Made by a program: the position numbers and the translations under genes. The notes beneath the pieces are model-generated. The model had not been told where the DNA came from. It made no database searches and was given only the letters and a program-made list of their open reading frames with translations. 37,946 nucleotides of DNA from Nemertoderma westbladi (taxonomy: Eukaryota; Xenacoelomorpha; Nemertodermatida; Nemertodermatidae): assembly GCA_032718475.1 (NCBI GenBank), contig JAUCBJ010006516.1, positions 1 to 37,946 on the forward strand, written 5' to 3'. Numbering within the stretch: the stretch's first letter is position 1; every line of letters starts with the position of its first letter. This document shows positions 21,452-29,922 of this stretch, in pieces.

Positions 21452-22450
21452 TGTTGCGATATATGGCGCTGTGTACTAAACAACCCGTTATACAGTATAA
21501 AATAAGTTAGATAAGTGCGTATTGATGTGCAACCGTAATAATTAGATAGGGTAAATAGAAAATATACAAGTTCATTTTATATTCAGTCGATTTTATACAG
21601 TATGTAGCCCTATTTACGTCATTTTATAATAAAACCCTGATATATTCATTTGCGGTGGCAAAATTCTTTAAAACAAAATATGAATTTTGCCGTTTTCCAA
21701 TATCTATCGAATCTAATACATTTGTGCTAATTTTATTTACATTTCCCTATAAATCGATGTTTGTGCTAAAATAATGCCTAAATTGTGCTTTTAATAATCG
21801 CCAAATTAAGTTGAGGCGATTACGTGCATTAATGATCCCAAATTGAGTTCTGCCCACTGGTTGGTCGAAAATCCAGCTGAGACAACCCTGGATGTCGCCT
21901 GATGTGAGCAAATTTGGACTTTGCGTCATTCCTACAGTTTAGCAGTAGCCATCTTTATTCTTCGTTTTTTGCACTTCCGTTGGTTGTAAATGTTGCTGCT
22001 TTCTTCATACATTTGTGACTTTTGAATATGATTACTGCTTAGTCTGACTGTTGATTTTATATTTCTGATTGCAAATATAATTGCCGCAATGTAGTGAACC
22101 AAAATCAACGTTTGTTTCCTTCGACTGTCTGATTGGTTTTTACTATGTTTGCGCCGTTAGGGCTGTACGGTAACTGCCCTCTTTAACATGTTGGGCTAGT
22201 GTAGGGGTAGGCGCCGCGGGCTCACTGTTTGGAAGCGACGGGAGAAGTTGGAGGATCCAATGCACGGCACTACCGGCGGGGCTGGTGGCTGCGGTTGGCT
22301 GAATTAAGTTTAGGACCGAGGGCCGGTCGCCATTAAGGATGTAAGGGGCAAGGCGACCTAGATCTTGTCTCTCAGATTTGCTATTAGGCTAGCTAGGTTT
22401 AGGTAGAAAGATCACATTGATCTGGGGTGACCTTAGCCGTTTATGCTAAT
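21452..22450 (+). repeat. LTR-1 3' LTR, first piece
   Basis: Starts TGTTGCG like the 5' LTR and follows it base for base, with about ten differences, to the first unit of the 17-bp minisatellite, where LTR-2 inserted. Confidence 0.95.
22446..22450 (+). repeat. Target site duplication of LTR-2 (left)
   Basis: CTAAT, repeated at 29858-29862. It derives from the 17-bp minisatellite of LTR-1. Confidence 0.92.
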
Positions 22451-22978
22451 TGTTAGCTTATCCAATTCCGCTAACACAAACCCATAGAGTGAGCCATAAA
22501 GCAATATTGGGAGCCTATTGTCAGCCCAGTAAACGGGGACAATAGGCCCCAAAGGAGACACACACAATAAGGGTCAGGGGTTACCCCCCTGACAAGAGAG
22601 AGAACAGCAAGGGCGAAGGGAAGCACTTCAGAGGGGGGCAAAGGGTGCCAACAGGGGTATCAACCAATCAGAGGGGGGAAAGGCATCGATTGAGTAGCAA
22701 TAAGGCCACCGTGCAATATAACCAGTTACCAGTAATCATACCGGTCAGTTATTCAGTTTACTCAGTCAGATCAGTAGGGTGGAACGGGGACTTCTGTCAC
22801 CGTCCGCTACCGCCATTATATATTACCTATTGTGTCATACTATATTATATCAACTGTCAGACTATTATACCTTTATACATATTACCCAACATCAGAACTC
22901 TTTTACCTTTCACACACGGCGGGGACGCGTGGATAGAAAACCCAAACGGATAAACCGGGATCCGTAGATCCCGTCACA
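22451..22978 (+). repeat. LTR-2 5' LTR, 528 bp
   Basis: TG...CA ends. Three inverted repeats follow in series: TGTTAGC/GCTAACA (22451-22457, 22470-22476), CCTATTGTC/GACAATAGG (22514-22522, 22538-22546) and GTCAGGGG/CCCCTGAC (22573-22580, 22586-22593). A 102-codon frame starting in it at 22645 is present in both LTRs because they are copies and is not supported as a gene. Confidence 0.97.
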
Positions 22979-23107
22979 GTGACAGAACTAGATCCGCCCA
23001 GCTGCCCTGACAGAGATAGAATCCTAGCAGCTGCCCTAACAGTCTGACAGTGATAGAACTAGATCTAACCAACTGACAGACTGTGGCTGCCAGCTACCAA
23101 AGGCGAG
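22979..23107 (+). other. LTR-2 leader
   Basis: A short leader with a direct repeat of AGTGA(C/T)AGAACTAGATC near 22978 and 23049, and AGCTGCCCT twice. No primer-binding site starting TGG is visible directly after the LTR. Confidence 0.5.
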
Positions 23108-26086
23108 ATGAGCCGAGAGAAAGGAACGACACCGCCGCGGACCCCGGACGACGATCTAACGATCCGCGAGGCCACGGCGAGACGATACGAACCCACGACG
23201 CCGGTCGATGCTACGCCGACCACGTCGACGCACGTTGACGCCACGTCGATAACGAGCAACACGGCGAACCAAGGTGTGGGGGGTCGTCTACCAGGAGAGA
23301 GCGAGTCGAGTAGAGGAGACGAGTCGGGAGGAGAAGAGAAAGACGAGTCGACGCGGAGCGAGGGTCGACGAACCGATGTCGCCGGTCCGCCACAGGCCGA
23401 GGACGACAAACGGTCCACCGGAACGGCGACGGTGGGGCCGTCGGTACGACGTCGGACCCGGAGAGACAGAGGAGAGGTCGGCGACGAGGACGTCGGGGTT
23501 TCTGATCGACTTCGACGGGCCTACAACGCGACCCGGGAACTACTAAAGGAGGCCAAGGAGGGGGCGAGGATAGACGAGGTCAGGATGACAAAGGGACTAG
23601 GTGAGTCGGACAGATACTTTGATCACCTAGTGTGTTCTGGGCAGAGAGAACTAGCAGAGTTGAGGGCGTGGGGAGTTGCCTTCGAACTGTTTAAACTATG
23701 GGAATGTGGGGGTATGGAACCTAGTGTAGTGTACATAGGGCCATACTTAGTCGATGCCAGGGAAGTTAAGTTAGTGGGTTGGGCGGGACCGCACGAGGGC
23801 GAATCCGAGGTTAGCTCCGAGGATTCGGTCTCGTCGGTCAGCGAGAACCCCGGAAAGCGGGGGAAAGTTAGTAGGACGGAGGGGCGACGGGAGTCCGTCG
23901 CAACCGGTAAGTCTGCTACATCCTCCGCAAAAGAAAGAAGGGTGCGGGAGATAAATCTGGCGTATGGAATAGAAGTGGCGGCGGCAGAGCAGAAAGAGTT
24001 AGAGAGGCGACTGAGTGAGGAAACCGCGTGGTTGGAGAGAGAAAGAGAGTGGGCAAAGGAAGAGAGAGAGAGAGTCGAGGAGTGTAGAGAGCGGGAGATG
24101 GGAGTAGAGAGCGAGTCGGCAAAGCGGTCTGAGATGCTTGCGAGAGAGAGGGCCGAGCGAAGTTTACGAAAGTGCATAAAGAAAGAGATAGAGATAGAGC
24201 GTGAGCGGGATGATTTGTGTGCCCAGATAGGGAGGCTTGCGCAATATCAAGCCAAACTTAAACGGCGCCGACTAGAACTGGCGCGGTTGGAGATATCAGA
24301 GAGTGAGACCCCACTTACAGGCACCGGGCGGGAGAACCAGAACTGGTGTAGCCGTACGGGCGGGGGGGGTAATAGTAGTACGTTAGGAAATGTTAATATT
24401 AATAGTACCGTAGTAGATAACCCTAATCCCTTTATTACAGGAAATAATATTTTACCGGGTAGTAGTAATTTAAATTTAAATACAAATACTCTAAATAATA
24501 ATTTCAATTCAAACCCGCAAAATAATTCGAATAATAATTTAAGTTTAGAGAATAGTAGTGATCTAAGTAATTTAAATAATTTAAATAATAATCCCGTTTC
24601 AAATTCTAATAATTTAATTGATTTAACAAATAATATTGGGAATGGTGCTATTAATATGAGCGTGTCGGACGTACATAACCCGGCAGACGGCGGCCTGGTA
24701 GGCCACGTAGTTAGTAGACAGGAGGTAGCGGGGTTGAGCCAACCCGAAGTGGGCCTGATGGGCCACGCAGTAGTAGAGAGAGAGGCGGGGGTGAATAGAC
24801 CCAGCCGTAGTGGAGACAGTGCGTCGACTAGAGAGGGGTGTAGAGACGAAGTAAGAGATAGTGAAGTTAGATGTGGCGAGTGGGGGGGGGCTACGGGCGC
24901 CCCACCACGTAAGACTAGTGGCGAGAGAGGGGGGGCAGAGAATGCCCCACAAGAGGGGTGTAGAAGTGTAGCAAGAGGTAGTGAAGATAGAAGTGGCGGG
25001 TGGGGGGGGGCTACGGGCACCCCACCGCAAGAGATTAGTAGAGAGAGAGGGGGGGCAGAGAGTGTCCCACAGCCGTCAGCGGATAATGCGAGGGCCGAAA
25101 TAGGTAAACCGCAACAACCGGCGACGGAGAGTAATAGGGGGATTGCGAGTATCCCCAGCGGCGTGCGATCGAGCAGAGAGAGGCAGGTTGACGTCGTGAG
25201 AGGGCAGGCGAAGCGTCGAGCCCGACCAGAAGAGAGAAGAAGAACAGTGGAGTTTAACCGGGAGGTCGACGAGAGATCTCATGAGCCGGAATACTGCACT
25301 GAAAAGAGAAGAAAAGGAGATAGTAGAAAAGGTGTCGCCACGAATGATAGGAGTGCGAGGACGGATAACGAACCGTCGACAGTAGAGATGGAGTCAGGGA
25401 GCCAGTGGGGTCGAACTTCGGGAGATTGCCGTCGCCCCGGAGAAACGCACCGCACGCCAAGAGAGGGGTACAAGACGTACCAATACAGAGTCGAGAACGG
25501 GAGAGGGGATCGAAGAGAAACTTCCCGACGTGATATAGCTGCCGATCGAGAGTACGGTAGTCGCGGGGAGATTAGAGATTCGCGAAGAATAAACTTCGGT
25601 TCGGAAGGGCACATGCAGACTGCAGGACATACTGTAGGCCTTACTGCACATACTATTATAGGCCATGCTGGGAGAGATAGAGTAGGCGATGGGGTAGCGC
25701 GAACGACGGGATTAAACCCGGAAGTCGCGGAGTACATACCGGTAGTTAGGCGAGAGGTAGGTAGGCCTATATCGGTACAGCAGCATGACTATAATAATAC
25801 ACAGGGACATAACATATATCCAGGGGAGGGGGGAGTTATTGGAGATAGACGTATGGGCCCCAATGTATTAACATCAACCCCAGTACCAAACATACCGGCC
25901 GGGGGGGGACAGGGTGACATTCCCCCATCACAATATCGACAATGTACCCCGATAGGAGCGAGAACATCGAACTCCCTGGACGAGAACAGGTCGTGCGGAC
26001 AGTTACCACCACACGCGGCCGTACAGGGGACTGCTAGTCCACAGTTAGCTGGTAGCAGGGCCACACCGTGGCAGGGACAGAAATAA
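23108..26086 (+). CDS. gag: LTR-2 Gag-like protein
   Basis: A 992-residue Gag-like protein. Residues 1-130 are charged and disordered. About 135-215 is a folded-looking helical region with Trp and Tyr (ELFKLWECGG, VVYIGPYLVDA). About 275-400 is a long Glu/Arg coiled coil. About 415-515 is an Asn-rich low-complexity segment. Residues about 575-655 hold two copies of a 40-residue repeat (EGCR...GGWGGATG.PP). The rest is basic and disordered. ATG 23108 is the first in frame after the leader. The frame stops at TAA 26084-26086, but the same frame is open for another 219 codons and holds the zinc knuckles that a Gag normally ends with. No capsid core is confidently recognisable. The layout of coiled coil, disordered tail and knuckles parallels LTR-1 Gag. 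Confidence 0.75.
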   Translation: MSREKGTTPPRTPDDDLTIREATARRYEPTTPVDATPTTSTHVDATSITSNTANQGVGGRLPGESESSRGDESGGEEKDESTRSEGRRTDVAGPPQAEDDKRSTGTATVGPSVRRRTRRDRGEVGDEDVGVSDRLRRAYNATRELLKEAKEGARIDEVRMTKGLGESDRYFDHLVCSGQRELAELRAWGVAFELFKLWECGGMEPSVVYIGPYLVDAREVKLVGWAGPHEGESEVSSEDSVSSVSENPGKRGKVSRTEGRRESVATGKSATSSAKERRVREINLAYGIEVAAAEQKELERRLSEETAWLEREREWAKEERERVEECREREMGVESESAKRSEMLARERAERSLRKCIKKEIEIERERDDLCAQIGRLAQYQAKLKRRRLELARLEISESETPLTGTGRENQNWCSRTGGGGNSSTLGNVNINSTVVDNPNPFITGNNILPGSSNLNLNTNTLNNNFNSNPQNNSNNNLSLENSSDLSNLNNLNNNPVSNSNNLIDLTNNIGNGAINMSVSDVHNPADGGLVGHVVSRQEVAGLSQPEVGLMGHAVVEREAGVNRPSRSGDSASTREGCRDEVRDSEVRCGEWGGATGAPPRKTSGERGGAENAPQEGCRSVARGSEDRSGGWGGATGTPPQEISRERGGAESVPQPSADNARAEIGKPQQPATESNRGIASIPSGVRSSRERQVDVVRGQAKRRARPEERRRTVEFNREVDERSHEPEYCTEKRRKGDSRKGVATNDRSARTDNEPSTVEMESGSQWGRTSGDCRRPGETHRTPREGYKTYQYRVENGRGDRRETSRRDIAADREYGSRGEIRDSRRINFGSEGHMQTAGHTVGLTAHTIIGHAGRDRVGDGVARTTGLNPEVAEYIPVVRREVGRPISVQQHDYNNTQGHNIYPGEGGVIGDRRMGPNVLTSTPVPNIPAGGGQGDIPPSQYRQCTPIGARTSNSLDENRSCGQLPPHAAVQGTASPQLAGSRATPWQGQK

Positions 26087-26746
26087 AATAACACCAAAAA
26101 TAAACACAATCCCAATATACCCAGTAGGCCGAGTCTAGACAACCAAAACATTAAATCGGTACATATAAACCTAAGCGCGATACGTGAAGGACTATACAGG
26201 AAACGCTATAATTCAGGATTCCAATGTCAATTACATCGGGACGGAACCCACAAGACCAGGAGTTGCAAGTACTGGCAAGCGTTGCCCAAACGAGATCGTG
26301 TAGCCTACACAGACGCAAACGGACTATGTCATCGATGTGTGGTAAAAGGACACAGATCCGGAGAGTGTTGGAAAGGGAGAGGATGTGAAAGGACTATGAG
26401 CAAACATAAGGGAGTCGGGAAAGTAGAAGGAGGCGTGTTGCATACACACGCAGGACGGACACAGTGCGAGGGGGCATTACATGAGCAGACACCGCGTATA
26501 CCGAGGGACGAGCGGGGGTCGTCGAGGGCTCTAATGCCAGCGCACATACGAAGGGGGAGGCCAGCAAAGGTAGCACCGAAGAGAGTGTGGCGAAGAGTTA
26601 GAGGACGTATAGGAGGGCAGCAGGAGAGTGCCTACCGGAAGAAGGGGCACGTGAGAGTTTTTAGTCGTCCAAAGTTTTGGACTGAGGGGGGTGGGAATGA
26701 GGGCGAGACGCCCTTCCCACGCACGAAATATAAAATAATTATTTAA
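26087..26746 (+). CDS. LTR-2 zinc-knuckle domain, in frame after gag TAA
   Basis: The gag frame resumes directly after the TAA and runs to a TAA at 26744-26746. It encodes cysteine/histidine clusters of BEL/Pao Gag type: FQCQLHRDGTHKTRSC with CKYW, then LCHRCVVKGHRSGECW, then a Cys and His-rich end near HTHAG. After that comes a basic tail. It could be reached by readthrough of the TAA (context AAA TAA AAT), or the TAA could be a recent nonsense change. Because both LTRs are nearly identical, a fixed design is possible. An ATG-initiated separate product is less likely: the first Met lies inside the knuckle region, near 26396. Confidence 0.7.
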   Translation, partial: NNTKNKHNPNIPSRPSLDNQNIKSVHINLSAIREGLYRKRYNSGFQCQLHRDGTHKTRSCKYWQALPKRDRVAYTDANGLCHRCVVKGHRSGECWKGRGCERTMSKHKGVGKVEGGVLHTHAGRTQCEGALHEQTPRIPRDERGSSRALMPAHIRRGRPAKVAPKRVWRRVRGRIGGQQESAYRKKGHVRVFSRPKFWTEGGGNEGETPFPRTKYKIII

Positions 26747-26807
26747 TTAAATAAAATAATTAAATAATAAAGTAGGTAGAAGTTAGGTAGTTAGGAGTTA
26801 TTTAGGA

Positions 26808-27878
26808 GGTACGTAGTACCTAGGGTCAGAGTTAGTTAGTTAGTCAGTTAGCACTGATAGTTAGTGTTAGAGTAAGAGTTAGAGAGTCTCTCTACCGTTA
26901 GAGAGTAGGAGTTAAGGGGTACGTAGTACCGTTAGAGAGTTAGTAAGAGTTAGTAGGTACGTAGTACCTAGTTAGAGAGTCAGTAGGTACGTAGTACCTA
27001 GTTAGAGTTAGAGTTAGTAGGTACGTAGTACCGTTAGAGAGTTAGTAAGAGTTAGTAGGTACGTAGTACCTAGTTAGAGAGTCAGTAGGTACGTAGTACC
27101 TAGTTAGAGTTAGAGTTAGTAGGTACGTAGTACCGTTAGAGAGTTAGTAAGAGTTAGTAGGTACGTAGTACCTAGTTAGAGTTAGAGTTAATAGGTGCGT
27201 AGTACCTAGTTAGAGTTAGAGTTAGTAGGTACGTAGTACCTAGAGTTAGAGAGTTAGTAGGTACGTAGTACCTAGAGTTAGTTAGAGAGTCAGTAGGTAC
27301 GTAGTACCTAGTTAGAGTTAGAGTTAGTAGGTACGTAGTACCTAGAGTTAGAGAGTTAGTAGGTACGTAGTACCTAGAGTTAGTTAGAGAGTCAGTAGGT
27401 ACGTAGTACCTAGTTAGAGTTAGAGTTAGAGGGTACGTAGTACCGATAGTTAGAGAGTTAGTAGGTACGTAGTACCTAGTTAGAGTTAGAGTTAGAGGGT
27501 ACGTAGTACCGATAGTTAGAGAGTTAGTAGGTACGTAGTACCTAGTTAGAGAGTTAGTAGGTACGTAGTACCTAGTTAGAGTTAGAGTTAGAAGGTACGT
27601 AGTACCTAGTTAGAGTTAGAGTTAGAGGGTACGTAGTACCGTTAGTTAGAGTTAGAGTTAGAGGGTACGTAAGTACCGCTAGTTAGTTAGAGTTAGAGGG
27701 TACGTAAGTACCGGTTAGAGAGTAAGAGTTAGCGGGTACGTAAGTACCGGCTAGAGAGTAGGAGTAGTAAGAGGGTACGTTGTACCGCTAGCTAGTAGAG
27801 AGAGCTAGAGTAGTAAGAGGGTACGTTGTACCGCTAGCTAGTAGAGAGAGCTAGAGTAGTAAGAGGGTACGTAGTACC
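26808..27878 (+). repeat. Array of about 29 GGTAC-loop-GTACC hairpins
   Basis: By hand count, 29 copies of GGTACGTAGTACC or close variants are spaced 26-110 bp apart and separated by GTTAGAG-type spacers. Often the stem extends to TAGGTAC/GTACCTA (7 bp). Loops vary: GTA (most), GTAA (27664, 27699, 27735) and GTT (27774, 27820), while the arms stay paired. One copy at 27194 has GGTGC opposite GTACC, which keeps a G-U pair in RNA. TAG occurs in all forward frames, so it is non-coding. It is only in the internal 3' region of LTR-2. Confidence 0.95.
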
Positions 27879-27914
27879 GCTAGTTAGGGGTGTTAGTAGT
27901 AGCAGTAGAGGGTT

Positions 27915-28640
27915 GTGGGCACCGTAAGCGCCACGTAGTTAGAGTTAGTAGGGAATGCGCTGAACTTAGTGGGGCACGGGCGTGATGATGTGTTTGATGT
28001 AAGAGCGAGGTATGTTAATTAGGGTGGGTGCCGGGCACAAGAGGTGCCGGGCACAAAAGGAGTAGAGTAGTAGACGGGCACATAGGGTGCCAGGCAGTAG
28101 AGTTAGAGAATTAGAGATAGAGTAGAGTAGTAGAGAAGGCACATAGGGTGCCAGGTAGTAGAGTTAGAGAGTTAGAGATAGTGTAGAGTAGTAGAGAGGG
28201 CACATAGGGTGCCAGTTAGTAGAGTTAGAAGGTGCCGTGCACAAGAGGTGCCGGGCACAAAAAGAGTTAGTAGAGTTAGAAGAGAGTTAGTAGAGTTAGT
28301 AGAGTCAGTAGTAGTTCACATAATTAACGTACCCACTCTGCCGGCACTCAGAGCGTCACGTGTAGGCGATGAGACGTAAAGGGGATGTAGAGGAGTAGAG
28401 ACGGGCACATAGGGTGCCAGAGAGTAGAAGAGTAGAGACGGGCACATAGGGTGCCAGGTAGTAAGTTAGAGAGGTAGTAGTGTAGTAGAGAGGGCACATA
28501 GGGTGCCAGGTAGTAGAGTAGAGCAGAGGGGGCACATAGGGTGCCAGGTAGTAGAGCTAGAGAGGTAGTTGAGTAGTAGAAGGGCACATAGGGTGCCAGA
28601 TAGTAGAGTGGTTGTGGGCACCGCAAGCGCCACGTAGTTA
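27915..28640 (+). repeat. Second hairpin array with GGCAC-loop-GTGCC cores
   Basis: Eight copies of GGCACATAGGGTGCC begin at 28077, 28138, 28199, 28404, 28441, 28493, 28531 and 28583. The related GTGCCGGGCAC, or a variant of it, lies near 28030, 28045, 28232 and 28248. A GTGGGCACCG(T/C)AAGCGCCAC block flanks the array near 27916 and 28615. Relative to the first array the third stem pair is C-G instead of T-A, a compensated change. Spacers are again TAGAGTTAG-like. Confidence 0.93.
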
Positions 28641-29290
28641 GAAGAGTGGAGTAGAGTTAGTAGAGCTAGTTAGTAGAGTTAGAAGAGTGGAGTAGAGTTA
28701 GCAGAGCTAGTGGAGTAGAGTTAGTAGAGCTAGTTAGCAGAGTTGGTAGACTCAGAGGAGTCAAGTAGAGTTAGTAGAAGTAGAAAGTTAGTAGGAGTTA
28801 GTTAGACTTAGTAGAGAGTTAGAGTCAGTAGAAAGTTAGAGGCTCTCAGTTAGAGCTAGAAGTAGTAAGAGTTAGTAGTTAGCAGAGTTACTTAGATAGT
28901 TAGAGTGAGTAAGCTGTAGATAGATAGTATGATAGCACAGGGGTAGCATTAGAGATTAAAGCCTTAGGGAGTGACAAGAGAGGGATGGGGTAACTAGTGC
29001 GGAGTGCGAAGAGAGCGTGGGCGCAATTCAAGTGTGGGGGAGGAGAAGTGAGAGGAAGAGTGTGGGACGAGGAGGTCCGGGAGTATGCGAGAGTTGGAGT
29101 AGAGTGGTGAGAGTGTTGGGGAAACAAAAATTGTGTGAGAGAAGCGCACGATCGGCCCGACACGAGACGCCAGAGGGTAGTGACATCATACCCATAGGGA
29201 GCGGCCTGGAAAGCCGACTCCGAAAAAATAGACCCACCCCACACCCGATAATAGATCGGGATCCAGCGGAATTGTAGCGCACTTGAGTTG
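28641..29290 (+). other. LTR-2 internal 3' region, TAGTTAG-rich then unique
   Basis: To about 28910 the DNA is simple GTTAG/AGTAG repeat like the spacers of the arrays. From 28910 to 29290 it is mixed sequence. An 86-codon frame at 29017-29277 has no recognisable features. No pol domain is present. Confidence 0.5.
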
Positions 29291-29291
29291 G

Positions 29292-29329
29292 ATGCTATCT
29301 TCTCACCGGGAAGATAGCATGGGGGGGAG
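29292..29329 (+). promoter_or_regulatory. LTR-2 hairpin and polypurine tract
   Basis: A perfect 11-bp inverted repeat, ATGCTATCTTC (29292-29302) and GAAGATAGCAT (29310-29320), with loop TCACCGG. It is followed at once by GGGGGGGAG (29321-29329) abutting the 3' LTR. The purine run is the expected plus-strand primer. The hairpin beside it could mark or protect the primer, which is inference. Confidence 0.8.
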
Positions 29330-29857
29330 TGTTAGCTTATCCAATTCCGCTAACACAAACCCATAGAGTGAGCCATAAAGCAATATTGGGAGCCTATTGT
29401 CAGCCCAGTAAACGGGGACAATAGGCCCCAAAGGAGACACACACAATAAGGGTCAGGGGTTACCCCCCTGACAAGAGAGAGAACAGCAAGGGCAAAGGGA
29501 AGCACTTCAGAGGGGGGCAAAGGGTGCCAACAGGGGTATCAACCAATCAGAGGGGGGAAAGGCATCGATTGAGTAGCAATAAGGCCACCGTGCAATATAA
29601 CCAGTTACCAGTAATCATACCGGTCAGTTATTCAGTTTACTCAGTCAGATCAGTAGGGTGGAACGGGGACTTCTGTCACCGTCCGCTACCGCCATTATAT
29701 ATTACCTATTGTGTCATACTATATTATATCAACTGTCAGACTATTATACCTTTATACATATTACCCAACATCAGAACTCTTTTACCTTTCACACACGGCG
29801 GGGACGCGTGGATAGAAAACCCAAACGGATAAACCGGGATCCGTAGATCCCGTCACA
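29330..29857 (+). repeat. LTR-2 3' LTR, 528 bp
   Basis: Same length as the 5' LTR and, by eye, one substitution (GGGCAAAGGG versus GGGCGAAGGG). It ends GTCACA and is followed by CTAAT. Confidence 0.97.
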
Positions 29858-29862
29858 CTAAT
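29858..29862 (+). repeat. Target site duplication of LTR-2 (right)
   Basis: CTAAT, second copy of the duplication. Confidence 0.92.
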
Positions 29863-29922
29863 GCTACGTTTATGCTAATGCTACGTTTATGCTAATGCTA
29901 CGTTTATGCTAATGCTAATGCT
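29863..29922 (+). repeat. LTR-1 3' LTR, second piece (minisatellite)
   Basis: The remaining units of the 17-bp minisatellite between the LTR-2 and LINE C insertions. Confidence 0.85.

Larger units (their letters stand above)
22451..29857 (+). mobile_element. LTR-2: young gag-only LTR retrotransposon with hairpin arrays
   Basis: A 7407-bp element bounded by two 528-bp LTRs that begin TGTTAGC and end GTCACA, with a CTAAT target duplication. I saw one LTR difference by eye (22615 region versus 29493 region), so insertion is recent. The internal region has a gag frame (23108-26086), an in-frame continuation with zinc knuckles (26087-26746) and about 2.5 kb of non-coding hairpin arrays. A purine tract GGGGGGGAG abuts the 3' LTR. 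No pol gene exists. Gag architecture and zinc knuckles resemble BEL/Pao more than Gypsy, but the match is weak. Confidence 0.94.

Noticed and set aside
22645-22953. 102-codon frame found in both LTR-2 LTRs (also at 29524-29832)
   Set aside because: Duplicate only because LTRs are copies; overlaps the expected promoter region and has no protein family features.
23623-25737. Minus-strand frames up to 257 codons opposite LTR-2 gag
   Set aside because: Ser/Leu/Pro-rich shadows of the GA-rich plus strand; no domains.
26821-27900. Telomere-like TTAGAG/GTTAG repeats
   Set aside because: They are spacers of the hairpin array inside LTR-2, not tandem TTAGGG, and lie in the middle of an element.
26808-28640. 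CRISPR-like array
   Set aside because: Repeats are short hairpins with similar, non-unique spacers inside an animal LTR element; no cas genes.
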